Source: Dehalococcoidia bacterium (GTDB lineage Bacteria; Chloroflexota; Dehalococcoidia; Dehalococcoidales; UBA5760). From it: a stretch of 12,870 bases of DNA. The stretch covers positions 1-12,870 of the forward strand of contig DUEB01000004.1 in assembly GCA_011176655.1 (NCBI GenBank), written 5' to 3'. Positions 1 through 7,010 of this stretch are shown here, one piece after another. The notes below the pieces were generated by a model. It had not been told where the DNA came from. It searched no databases and saw only the letters and a list, made by a program, of their open reading frames with translations. Within the stretch, counting starts at the first letter, position 1. Every line of letters begins with the position of its first letter. Made by a program: the position numbers and the translations under genes.

Positions 1-543
1 GCCCTTTATACCCTGGGACGGATGCTGGCATACTCTATCATCGGGATATTAATCATCAAGGTCGGCCTTGAGATTCCCGGGTTAGCTTCCGCGCTCCAGA
101 ACACTGGAGATAAGCTCATAGGTCCAATCTTGATTACAGTCGGACTTATCCTATTAAACATTCACAGGCTCCGCTTCGGCTCCGGAAACGCCAAGCTATC
201 CTCTCTAGGTGAGAGGGTGAGCCGATGGGGCATGGTGGGGGGATTCTTGCTTGGCATTCTTTTTGCTTTAGCATTTTGTCCCTACAGTGCCGTGCTATAC
301 TTCGGAGTCCTGATACCTCTGGCCTTGAAATCTAGCGGAGGCCTGGCACTACCCGCAATTTTTGCTATCGGTACCGGACTCCCCGTGTTAGTATTTGGTA
401 TAGCATTATCCTTCGGGGTCACCCGGGTTTCTTCCTGGTTTGATAGGCTCACTCGCGCCCAGACGACTATCCGTATCGTAACCTCATGGATTCTAATAGG
501 GATTGGAATCTACTACGTGGTGCTGTGGATACAATCTGCTTAG
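1..543 (+). CDS. ArsG/CcdA-like membrane transporter, 5' end cut by the window
   Basis: The open frame enters from the left edge (A-L-Y-T-L-G-R precedes the first Met at 22), so the N-terminus lies outside the window. The visible part is almost entirely hydrophobic, with about five membrane segments, and carries the motif A-F-C-P-Y-S-A-V-L-Y-F-G around the Cys codon at 277-279. This Cys-Pro pattern inside a helix is typical of the CcdA/DsbD transmembrane superfamily and closest, from memory, to the ArsG-type permeases annotated for aromatic arsenical efflux. CcdA-type proteins pass electrons from cytoplasmic thioredoxin to periplasmic thiols using two membrane cysteines; the other one would lie in the missing part. 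The next gene starts 44 bp downstream on the same strand and is probably co-transcribed. Superfamily call is firm; transport of arsenicals versus reductant is open. Confidence 0.8.
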   Translation, partial: ALYTLGRMLAYSIIGILIIKVGLEIPGLASALQNTGDKLIGPILITVGLILLNIHRLRFGSGNAKLSSLGERVSRWGMVGGFLLGILFALAFCPYSAVLYFGVLIPLALKSSGGLALPAIFAIGTGLPVLVFGIALSFGVTRVSSWFDRLTRAQTTIRIVTSWILIGIGIYYVVLWIQSA

Positions 544-587
544 AGGTAAAATAAGGTAATGGTCAAACTCAAAGGGAGTGGAAAGAC

Positions 588-1736
588 GTGAAGATGAGAT
601 TACTTAAAATTACTCTACCATTTTTCATCCTGTCATTAACGGTGGTTAATATATCGGTGATGCTGCTTGCTGCAAAGCCAGCTGAGGCCGTCTGAGGGTG
701 CGCCGTTGGTGGGTCGTCAGGTCCGACGACCGTGGAACTCAGCGTGGACGTTACGCCACACGCGGGAGGCATCGTTGAGATAAACGGTTCCCCCCAATCA
801 TCTTGTCCGGTATCCCGCAACTTCATAAAGGACACCGTAATTGAGCTTGAAGCACAGCCTGTGGCTGGCTACGAGTTTATCGGCTGGAGTGGAGACCTAT
901 CCGGCAGCGAGAATCCCGTTACCATAGAGATGGATTCAGAAAAGCTCGTCACTGCCATCTTTTCCAACATAACACACCCTCTGATTATCCAGGTTAGGGG
1001 GCACGGCTCTACCGACCCCGCAACAGGTGCCTATACTTACAACGAGGGGACCGAGGTTACCATCACGGCTACCCCAGACAGCGGCTGGCGCTTCGACAGC
1101 TGGAGCGGTGAGGTAGCCTACCCTGAGCTAGCAGCCACTACGGTAGTCATAAACACTGATAAGACTATCACCGCCAATTTCTCCCAGATAATGCACTCCC
1201 TTACCATAGAGGCCAACGGCAACGGTCTTGTCAGTCCCGAAACCGGGGCTCATAGCTATGCCGAAGGAAGCGAGGTTGACATCACGGCTACCCCGGACAG
1301 CGGCTGGCAGTTCGATGGCTGGAGCGGTGAGGTAGCTGCCCCTGAGCTAGCAACTACTACGGTAGTCATAAACACTGATGAGACCGTCACCGCCAATTTC
1401 TCCCAAATAATGCACTCCCTTACCATAGAGGCCAACGGCAACGGCCTTGTCAGTCCCAAAACCGGGGCTCATAGCTATGCCGAAGGAACCGAGGTTACCA
1501 TTACGGCTACCCCAGACAACGGCTGGCGCTTCGATGGCTGGAGCGGTGAGGTAGACTACCCTGAGCTAGCAGCCACTACGGTAGTCATAAACACTGATAA
1601 GACCGTCACCGCTAATTTCTCCCAGCCCAGGTTTAATGCCGGCATCATCGGCATCATAGCCGGCTCTGTGGGAGCGGGATTAGCTGCACTCTTCGCTACC
1701 AGGCGACGAAAGTCTAAACCTGAAACCACAACATAA
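588..1736 (+). CDS. Secreted InlB-type repeat protein with in-frame TGA; candidate selenoprotein
   Basis: A single uninterrupted frame apart from TGA at 693-695. GTG 588 (or ATG 594) follows a purine-rich ribosome site at 571-578. Residues 1-34 form a signal peptide (M-R-L-L-K, hydrophobic core, A-K-P-A-E-A cleavage site). The TGA is codon 36, giving a mature start V-U-G-C if read as selenocysteine. Then follow a degenerate and three clear repeats of about 73 residues (T-A-T-P-D-S-G-W-x-F-D-x-W-S-G-E ... T-A-N-F-S-Q), the divergent InlB B-repeat type found in surface proteins. The end is a membrane anchor (A-G-I-I-G-I-I-A-G-S) plus R-R-R-K tail. Starting after the TGA (GTG 732) would give no signal peptide and no clear ribosome site, so read-through fits better. 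Alternatives: a nonsense mutation (pseudogene) or a sequencing error. Protein length with read-through is 382 residues. Confidence 0.7.
692..742 (+). promoter_or_regulatory. Candidate bacterial SECIS element at the in-frame TGA
   Basis: Upper stem GGTCGTC (712-718) pairs perfectly with GACGACC (725-731), closing a six-base loop AGGTCC (719-724). A lower stem CTGAG (692-696), which contains the TGA itself, pairs with CTCAG (738-742). The loop starts 23 nt after the TGA and has G in its first two positions, followed by G-U. This matches the general bacterial SECIS layout, and the loop is nearly the A-G-G-U-C-U loop of E. coli fdhF (from memory). No covariation or SelB-binding evidence is available from one sequence. 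Confidence 0.55.
972..1625 (+). repeat. Three tandem 219-bp coding repeats
   Basis: Units begin at 972, 1191 and 1410, a period of exactly 219 bp (73 codons). Units 2 and 3 are nearly identical at the DNA level, sharing for example ATGCACTCCCTTACCATAGA at 1191 and 1410. Unit 1 is more diverged at its start. A further, much more degenerate unit precedes them (about 732-971). The near identity of units 2 and 3 points to recent duplication or gene conversion. Confidence 0.9.
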
Positions 1737-1795
1737 CTCAATTAAATAGGCGCTCTTTTCTCTATAGCCCGGTAGCCACCTTGGATATTTAGGAA

Positions 1796-1844
1796 GAGGC
1801 TTCCTGGTTAGAACAAAAGGGGCGCGATATAAACCGGAAGCCTT
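1796..1844. other. Long inverted repeat between convergent genes
   Basis: AGGCTTCC-t-GGTT (1797-1809) pairs with AACC-GGAAGCCT (1832-1843): a 12-bp stem with one bulged T and a 22-nt loop. It lies between the repeat-protein gene and the oppositely oriented nitroreductase gene. No T-run follows on either strand, so it is not a canonical intrinsic terminator. It could still block transcription from both sides. A smaller hairpin, AGGAAG-AGG-CTTCCT (1791-1805), overlaps it and would be mutually exclusive. Confidence 0.45.
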
Positions 1845-1867
1845 GAAAGAAGGATAACTAAGAGTCT

Positions 1868-2521
1868 TCAGGCAGGCTTACCCACGGGCATAAGATACAG
1901 GGACTGACACTCTACGTCCAGCTGCAGGGCTTCCCGAACTGCCTCGTCACGGAAGGCACCGATAGCCACCGTAGCCAGACCTGAGGCAGCCGCCTGAAGG
2001 TAGATATTCTGCCCGGCATGTCCCACCTCAATATAGACATACCTTTCGCCGCGGCCTCCATAACCCCGGGTCGTGCGCCCAAAAGAGGCGCAGATAACGA
2101 TAGTCAGCGGCGCCTCAGAGATAAATTCCTGGCTCAGGGCAGTCCTAGCCAGGTCGGCACGGAAATCACCCCCACGGTGCAGAGTGAGGGAGTGCTGAGC
2201 TACACTATAGTGATATACGCCCGCACTCATGCCGGCCACGCTGTCCTTCCCGCAAACAACGTAGACCTCAAGCGGGTAGGTCACGCCAGCGCTGGGAACG
2301 GCTCTTAAAGCCCGGCCCTTATCGGTTATGCCTTGAGCCGCCCACAGCACCTGAGATAGCTGGGCCTGAGTAACCGGCTCCGCGGAGAACTCTCTCACCG
2401 ACCGCCGGCAGGTAATAGCCTCCTCCAGGGAGAGTCTCCCCTTCAGGCTCGGTTCGGGCAGGTAAACTATCGGCGGTTGATTTCTATCTCTTTCCAGTCT
2501 CACCCTCAGTCCAGAACTCAA
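1868..2521 (-). CDS. SagB-type FMN nitroreductase-family oxidoreductase
   Basis: The protein matches the SagB/ThcOx branch of the nitroreductase family: R-R-S-V-R-E-F near residue 40 (flavin phosphate contact region), L-S-Q-V-L-W-A-A-Q-G-I-T-D, S-A-G-V-T-Y-P-L-E-V-Y, and a C-terminal E-V-G-H-A-G-Q-N-I-Y-L-Q-A-A-A-S-G-L. Members bind FMN and oxidise or reduce small substrates; those in RiPP clusters oxidise azolines, but no YcaO or precursor gene is visible, so the substrate is unknown. The start used is TTG at 2521, overlapping the upstream gene by 38 bp; GTG at 2503 is an alternative that reduces the overlap to 20 bp. It is the last gene of the archease-rtcB-cysteine synthase unit and is probably translationally coupled. 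Cytoplasmic; no signal peptide is seen. Confidence 0.85.
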   Translation of the reverse strand: MSSGLRVRLERDRNQPPIVYLPEPSLKGRLSLEEAITCRRSVREFSAEPVTQAQLSQVLWAAQGITDKGRALRAVPSAGVTYPLEVYVVCGKDSVAGMSAGVYHYSVAQHSLTLHRGGDFRADLARTALSQEFISEAPLTIVICASFGRTTRGYGGRGERYVYIEVGHAGQNIYLQAAASGLATVAIGAFRDEAVREALQLDVECQSLYLMPVGKPA

Positions 2522-3404
2522 GGCTCAGGTACTTCCAGCCCCCGTCGGGGAGCACCACCACCACATTGCCACTAGCCATCCCCGAGGCAATCTTGACAGC
2601 CTGGTGAAGTGCCGCCCCCGATGATAAGCCGGCGAAGATTCCCTCCCTATCCAGCAGCAGCCGGGTCGCCACCGCCGCCTCGCGGCTGGAAACATTCACC
2701 CTTTCTGTAATTAGACTCAGGTCGAGCACCGCCGGAACCTCGTTTTCGTCCATGCACTTCAAGCCCTGAATGCTGTCGCCGGGTTGTGGCTCGACCCCGA
2801 CTACCCTGATATCAGGGTATCTCTCCCTCAGCCTGCGGCTGACGCCGCATATCGAGCCGCCGGTACCAATCCCGCAGATAAGAACATCAATCCGGTCGTA
2901 GGGAAAATCATCCAGTATCTCGACGCCGGTAGTCTCATAGTGCGCCAGGGGATTAGCCGGATTGCTAAACTGGTCAGGCATAAAGTATTTTCTGTCACTG
3001 GCCACCATCTCACGAGCCTTGTCAATCGCCCCCCTCATGCCCAGAGCGCCGTCAGTAAGAATGAGTTCAGCCCCGAATATCCTGAGTAGCTGCCGCCTCT
3101 CCAAGCTCATGCTTTCCGGCATGACAATGGTAACCGGGTAACCCTTCCTCCGCCCCAGCCAGGCCAGAGCTATCCCGGTATTACCACTGGTGGCTTCGAT
3201 GATTGTCCTCTCCCGGCTAAGCTCCCCCCCCGCCTCCGCCGCCTCTATCATGTATCTGGCGACCCGGTCTTTGATACTGCCGCTCCCGCCAACGCTCTGC
3301 CCCTCCATCTTGGCCAGAATCCTCACCTTCTTATTCGGGCTCAGGTGGGACATCTCCACCAGCGGGGTATGCCCCAGCGCCTCAACATTGTCCTTAAAAT
3401 ACAT
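2484..3404 (-). CDS. cysM: PLP-dependent cysteine synthase family protein
   Basis: Fold-type II PLP enzyme of the CysK/CysM family, which makes cysteine from an activated serine and sulfide. Visible landmarks: S-I-K-D-R with the Schiff-base lysine at K45; T-S-G-N-T-G at 72-77 (substrate loop); Q-F-S-N-P-A-N-P-L-A-H-Y-E-T-T-G-x-E-I; G-I-G-T-G-G-S-I-C-G (PLP phosphate loop); and S-S-G-A-A near the C-terminus. At 306 residues it has family length and no CBS domain. The ATG at 3404 follows AGGAG, which overlaps the rtcB stop codon, so the two genes are tightly coupled. The lysine loop (V-G-G-S-G-S-I-K-D-R) deviates from the usual N-P-x-G-S-x-K-D-R, so the donor (O-acetylserine or O-phosphoserine) cannot be assigned. 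The symbol is tentative; cysK is equally possible. Confidence 0.88.
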   Translation of the reverse strand: MYFKDNVEALGHTPLVEMSHLSPNKKVRILAKMEGQSVGGSGSIKDRVARYMIEAAEAGGELSRERTIIEATSGNTGIALAWLGRRKGYPVTIVMPESMSLERRQLLRIFGAELILTDGALGMRGAIDKAREMVASDRKYFMPDQFSNPANPLAHYETTGVEILDDFPYDRIDVLICGIGTGGSICGVSRRLRERYPDIRVVGVEPQPGDSIQGLKCMDENEVPAVLDLSLITERVNVSSREAAVATRLLLDREGIFAGLSSGAALHQAVKIASGMASGNVVVVLPDGGWKYLSLEFWTEGETGKR

Positions 3405-3413
3405 CCTTTTCTC

Positions 3414-4874
3414 CTAACCCTTAATTACCCCGACGGGCGTCGCCCGGACAACCTTACGGGAGATGCCCGCCTTATCGGTTACACTAACCACCTCGGCGAC
3501 ATCCTTATAAGCCTGGGAGGCCTCTTCAGCCAGGGAGCTTAAGTTGCCGGTCTTAACGGTAATCCCCCGGCTGGCTAGCTGCCGGGCAACCTCCACGCCC
3601 TTCAGGCTGCGCTTAGCCGCCGACCGACTCTGAAGCCGCCCGGCACCGTGACAGGTGGAACCGAAAGACTCTGCCATGGCCCTTTCGGTGCCCAGGGCGA
3701 TATAGGAGCCGCGCCCCATATCACCGGGGATGAGAACCGGCTGACCGATACCACGGTATCTTTCGGGAAGGTCGCGGTGCCCCGCCGGAAAGGCCCGGGT
3801 CGCCCCCTTACGGTGAACACACAGCGTCTCTCTCTTACCGCTAACGGTGTGCTCTTCTATCTTAGCGATATTATGACACACGTCGTATACCTGCTCCAAA
3901 CCGATTTCCCGCTGGCTCCTGGCGAAGACCTTAGCGAAGGACTCTCTAGTCCAGTGGGCGATGCACTGCCGGTTCGTCCAGGCATAGTTAGCGGCGCAGG
4001 CCATCGCCTCAAGGTAGTCCTGCCCCTCCGCCGAGCCTACCGGAGCACAGGCAAGCTGGCGGTCGGGGAGAGTAATGCCGTATCTTCTTACCGCCTCCCC
4101 CAGCCGCCGGACATAGTCCCCGCAGACCTCGTGCCCCAGGCCCCGGGAGCCGGTATGAATCAGGACCAGTATCTGCCCCACCTCAGTGATACCCATCACC
4201 CCAGCGGCGTCCGGGTCGTAGATTTCAGCCACCGCTTCTACCTCCAGGAAGTGATTCCCGGAACCCAGCGTCCCCAGCTGCGGGATGCCCCGCTTCTTGG
4301 CTTTACCGCTGACCTTGTCCGGGTTAGCCTGCTTCATACAGCCCGCCTCCTCGGTAACCACGATATCTTCAGGCTCGCCCAAGCCCTGCTCCAGCGCCCA
4401 ACGGCTACCCTGCGCCAGTACCTGGGCAAGCTCCTTTTCGCTCACCCTTATCTTACCCTCGGAACCAAGCCCGGAAGGAACATTATAATAGAGCTCGTCA
4501 ATCAACTGTTCGATTTTGGGTTTTACCTCGTCCACGGTAAGATTAGTGCGCAGCAGCCTGACGCCGCAGTTAATATCAAAGCCCACTCCCCCCGGTGAAA
4601 TAACCCCGTCCCTCATCCCGGTAGCCGCCACGCCGCCGATGGGGAAGCCGTAGCCCCAGTGAATATCGGGCATGGCCAGGGAGTGGCCAACAATACCCGG
4701 CAGGAAAGCCACGTTAGCCACCTGCTCAAAAACCCGCTCCTCGAAGATATGCTCCAGCATGGACTCGCTGGCATAGATTAAGCCGGTTACCCGCATCCCC
4801 GGTTTATAGCTTGTCGGGATTTCCCAGCGGTAGTCATCTATCCTGTTTACTTTACCTCGCCACTGCGCCGCCAT
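3414..4874 (-). CDS. rtcB: RNA-splicing ligase RtcB
   Basis: RtcB is a GTP- and Mn-dependent RNA ligase joining 2',3'-cyclic phosphate or 3'-phosphate ends to 5'-OH ends in tRNA splicing or RNA repair. All core motifs are present (numbered from ATG 4874): D-I-N-C-G-V-R with metal ligand C103, G-N-H-F-L-E-V-E with H207, H-T-G-S-R-G-L-G-H with H240, C-H-N-I with H334, H-R-K-G-A-T-R near 354-360, and C-H-G-A-G-R with the GMP-accepting H409. Its 486 residues are the usual length, and the gene looks fully functional. GTG 4886 is an in-frame alternative, but ATG 4874 has GGAG six bases upstream, so it is preferred. The gene lies 14 bp after the archease stop and 9 bp before the cysteine synthase gene. 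No intein is seen. Confidence 0.96.
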   Translation of the reverse strand: MAAQWRGKVNRIDDYRWEIPTSYKPGMRVTGLIYASESMLEHIFEERVFEQVANVAFLPGIVGHSLAMPDIHWGYGFPIGGVAATGMRDGVISPGGVGFDINCGVRLLRTNLTVDEVKPKIEQLIDELYYNVPSGLGSEGKIRVSEKELAQVLAQGSRWALEQGLGEPEDIVVTEEAGCMKQANPDKVSGKAKKRGIPQLGTLGSGNHFLEVEAVAEIYDPDAAGVMGITEVGQILVLIHTGSRGLGHEVCGDYVRRLGEAVRRYGITLPDRQLACAPVGSAEGQDYLEAMACAANYAWTNRQCIAHWTRESFAKVFARSQREIGLEQVYDVCHNIAKIEEHTVSGKRETLCVHRKGATRAFPAGHRDLPERYRGIGQPVLIPGDMGRGSYIALGTERAMAESFGSTCHGAGRLQSRSAAKRSLKGVEVARQLASRGITVKTGNLSSLAEEASQAYKDVAEVVSVTDKAGISRKVVRATPVGVIKG

Positions 4875-4888
4875 AGCTATCTCCACCG

Positions 4889-5305
4889 CTAAATATCAAA
4901 GATTACCCGCACGCTACAGCCGCTATCGTCCTTACTAACGCCGAGCATATGATAGGTTGCCGCCTTGACCCCGGTCTTAAGCTGGTGACGGGAGCTATCC
5001 ACCTTCTCCCCATAAACCCGGGCCTGAAGCCGGTTATCGAGCACGGTAACCTCAAACCGCCTGAAGAGGATGTTCTCCGTATCAAAAAGGTAGATAAGCT
5101 CGTTTAACCAGGCGACGAGCAGGTCTTCTTCGTCAGGGGCGGCCAGTTCTATATCCCGGTAGATAACCTCCGACACATCACCGAGCTCGGTTATCAGGCT
5201 GAATAAGGCTCTGGCGGCATTACTGAACGCCTGGCCCAAATCGGCCCCATAGGCAACCACACCAACGTCAGCGGTATGGTCAATAAGCTCGAAATCCTTC
5301 TCCAC
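4889..5305 (-). CDS. Archease, RtcB activator
   Basis: Archease is a small protein that helps RtcB complete GMP transfer and turn over repeatedly. The sequence shows the family pattern: D-H-T-A-D-V-G-V near residue 9, A-F-S-N-A-A-R-A-L-F, a central D-L-L-V-A-W-L-N-E-L-I-Y-L-F-D, and the C-terminal K-T-G-V-K-A-A-T-Y-H. At 138 residues it is full length. The GTG start at 5305 follows GGGAG a few bases upstream. It is the first gene of the minus-strand unit and directly precedes rtcB, the classical partner arrangement, which strengthens both calls. Transcription probably starts from the -10 box at 5339-5344. Confidence 0.95.
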   Translation of the reverse strand: MEKDFELIDHTADVGVVAYGADLGQAFSNAARALFSLITELGDVSEVIYRDIELAAPDEEDLLVAWLNELIYLFDTENILFRRFEVTVLDNRLQARVYGEKVDSSRHQLKTGVKAATYHMLGVSKDDSGCSVRVIFDI

Positions 5306-5338
5306 AACGCTCCCAGCAGCCCACTTTTCTGTAGATAA

Positions 5339-5367
5339 ATTATATCACCTGGTCTCGCAAATATAAA
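5339..5367 (-). promoter_or_regulatory. Promoter for the archease-rtcB unit
   Basis: On the minus strand an extended -10 box TGATATAAT spans 5347 to 5339. A weak -35 TTTATA lies at 5367-5362 with a 17-bp spacer. Transcription would start about 25-30 bp before the archease GTG. The box is strong; the -35 is poor, as is usual for extended -10 promoters. Confidence 0.55.
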
Positions 5368-5391
5368 AATTAGACCGCACCCGGGCAGAGC

Positions 5392-5419
5392 TTGAGCTTT
5401 GATAGGGATTTGATATAAT
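5392..5419 (+). promoter_or_regulatory. Promoter for the hypothetical/thymidylate synthase operon
   Basis: TTGAGC (5392-5397), a 16-bp spacer, and TATAAT (5414-5419) preceded by TGA, giving an extended -10. The predicted start near 5426 leaves a leader of about 30 nt to ATG 5456. A second TATAAT at 5436-5441 lacks a well-spaced -35 (20 bp to the nearest candidate) and is considered less likely. Confidence 0.6.
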
Positions 5420-5455
5420 CTTAACTATAGACAGGTATAATCTCTGGTGAGCGAT

Positions 5456-6046
5456 ATGGACGAGATAAAGAGCGCCCGTGAGATAGCGGCGGAGAAGGTA
5501 GCGGGACTGGGCGAGGCGACCGAGGAAGAACGCCTGGGGTGGAAATACGTCCCCGAGGGGGAAAGGCTGGCTACCCAATACCTTAAAGAAGGCGGTAACC
5601 TGGTGCTGGAACTGGGTAAGTATGACGATAAGGCGAGAAAACACGTCACCAGGGGCGTCGCTAACGTGCTGGTGCGAAATATCAACCTGCCCGATAGTGA
5701 CCTGGCCCGAGGCGGTAACAAGCGGTCTATGGACGGCTTGAAACTGGTGAAGACCAACCAGGTAGCTCTGGAGAATGTCTTCAGCCAGATGAGGCGCATC
5801 TTTGACCACTACTCAGGGCAGGGTAAAGAGCAGCGCCGGCAGGCCTACGAAGCACTGAAGGCGGAGTTTGAGGCGCAGGTAAGGCAGAGCCTCCAGCAGC
5901 AGCTGGGGGCATTCGGCAGATTCCGGATAGACGTGGAGAAGCAGCCCCAGTTCCAGGCAGAATGGCGACGCCGGCAGCTCCAGCTTGACTCACAGTACCA
6001 TACGCTTCTGGAGGAACTGCGGCAGGAGCTACTGGCCATCCCTTAG
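5456..6046 (+). CDS. Unrecognised soluble helical protein
   Basis: I do not recognise a family with confidence. It is about 196 residues, highly charged, without signal peptide or membrane segment, so cytoplasmic. The N-terminal half contains G-W-K-Y-V-P-E-G-E-R-L-A-T-Q-Y-L and R-G-V-A-N-V-L-V-R-N-I-N-L-P, which look like a conserved globular part. From about residue 110 on it is rich in Gln, Glu and Arg and strongly helical, probably coiled coil. ATG 5456 is chosen because GGTGA lies five bases before it; GTG 5447 is in frame three codons upstream. It is first in a co-directional run with 14 bp to the next gene. The codon pattern and clean operon context support a real gene; the function is unknown. 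Confidence 0.75.
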   Translation: MDEIKSAREIAAEKVAGLGEATEEERLGWKYVPEGERLATQYLKEGGNLVLELGKYDDKARKHVTRGVANVLVRNINLPDSDLARGGNKRSMDGLKLVKTNQVALENVFSQMRRIFDHYSGQGKEQRRQAYEALKAEFEAQVRQSLQQQLGAFGRFRIDVEKQPQFQAEWRRRQLQLDSQYHTLLEELRQELLAIP

Positions 6047-6060
6047 AGGCGGTCATAAAT

Positions 6061-6765
6061 ATGGACATTGACGACGAGAGAATCAAAGAGGCGGTGAGAC
6101 ACACCGAGACCCTCAGGCTGCCCAAGCAGAGCCTGGCTACCTTCGGCACGACCAATATCTACTACTACCTGGTCACCGAACCGATCTACCGGGAGATAAT
6201 GGAGAATGTCACCGAGACCGTCATCAGAGAGGGCCGGGTCATCGCCGAAAGACCCCGGGTGGTAACCCCCTACTACCTTTCCCGACTTCAAGGATTCAGC
6301 ACCGAGGCGAGGCGGTATCTCGACATGCTCACCAGACAGCAGGGGGCCACCACTCCCGGGCTGCTTTACAGCTACCGGAACGAGCCCAAGGAGCTCAGCA
6401 TCGTCTCTGACAAGCTGCTCTCCGTAGTCGCCAGGCTCAACGCTGAAATCGATAAGCGCGGCGACCCGCTGACCTGCATTATCAAGGGTGAGGACGACCT
6501 CTGGGATGTCTCGCTAATGAAATTCACCTACGAGATAACCAGAAGCTCGATACAGGACAACCTGCTGCAGATGGGGGCCAGAGGACTCCTCAAAATGGAT
6601 GCCCGCGGTGTCCCGGCTGACGCCAGGCTCAGGATTGAAGGATTGTTCAAGGAGGTCGAAGCCGGGCAGAGCGACCCCCACGAGCTGAAGGAGGAGCTTG
6701 ACCGCTGGGACCTGTTTAGTGACTACCAGGACAGATTCTTTAACCTGTTCCGGAGAAAACGATAA
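6061..6765 (+). CDS. Unrecognised soluble protein
   Basis: No family recognised. The 234-residue product has no signal peptide or membrane helix. Visible segments are a Tyr-rich patch N-I-Y-Y-Y-L-V-T-E-P-I-Y near residue 33, a helical Glu/Arg-rich middle, an acidic D-D-L-W-D-V-S-L-M-K-F-T-Y-E-I-T segment near 147-162, and a basic C-terminus F-F-N-L-F-R-R-K-R. ATG 6061 follows an AGAGGCGGT purine tract overlapping the previous stop codon, implying coupling to the upstream gene. The pair may act together, but the sequence gives no catalytic motif to say how. Confidence 0.75.
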   Translation: MDIDDERIKEAVRHTETLRLPKQSLATFGTTNIYYYLVTEPIYREIMENVTETVIREGRVIAERPRVVTPYYLSRLQGFSTEARRYLDMLTRQQGATTPGLLYSYRNEPKELSIVSDKLLSVVARLNAEIDKRGDPLTCIIKGEDDLWDVSLMKFTYEITRSSIQDNLLQMGARGLLKMDARGVPADARLRIEGLFKEVEAGQSDPHELKEELDRWDLFSDYQDRFFNLFRRKR

Positions 6766-6817
6766 CCGTGTTTCCGCCGGGAAAGGCTGGTAAATAAAAG
6801 ATAAGGGGAGGGGAATA

Positions 6818-7000
6818 ATGTATCGCCACTGGCATCGGTTCGGTTTCGGCCTGCCCCCTTTCGGCTTCTGGTTTAGAGGGCCCGGCTTCTTCCCGCGCCG
6901 CAACGAATACCGGCGCATGCTTGAGGACTACCAGCGGGAGCTACAGGCTGAGCTGGAAGAAGTAAATAAAGAGCTGGACGAGCTGAAAAAGACTGGTTAG
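6818..7000 (+). CDS. Small aromatic/Gly-rich protein with C-terminal coiled coil
   Basis: A 60-residue protein with two clear halves. Residues 1-28 are rich in Phe, Trp, His, Gly and Pro (R-F-G-F-G-L-P-P-F-G-F-W-F). Residues 29-60 form an amphipathic, acidic heptad-like helix (L-Q-A-E-L-E-E-V-N-K-E-L-D-E-L). It resembles the small DUF5320-like proteins with a Gly/aromatic head and coiled-coil tail, but that is only a resemblance. The ATG has a very strong ribosome site (AGGGGAGGGG, 6804-6813 region), so high expression is likely. It starts 52 bp after the previous gene and ends 10 bp before the thymidylate synthase gene. A role as an oligomerising or scaffold peptide is possible but not shown. 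Confidence 0.75.
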   Translation: MYRHWHRFGFGLPPFGFWFRGPGFFPRRNEYRRMLEDYQRELQAELEEVNKELDELKKTG

Positions 7001-7010
7001 GATAGCCAAT

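Noticed and set aside
972..1625. Tandem repeats as a CRISPR array or mobile repeat
   Set aside because: Period 219 bp is in frame with the protein, with no spacers and no cas genes.
732..1736. Repeat protein starting at GTG 732 as an independent gene
   Set aside because: It would lack a signal peptide and ribosome site although the protein has surface repeats and a C-terminal anchor; the frame upstream of the TGA supplies both.
1868..3404. RiPP/azole natural product cluster suggested by SagB-like protein
   Set aside because: No YcaO, E1-like protein, precursor peptide or transporter nearby; the genes belong to the RtcB unit.
3648..4598. Long plus-strand frame opposite rtcB
   Set aside because: It is an antisense shadow of the rtcB gene, whose motifs are complete; it shows no recognisable domain or ribosome site.
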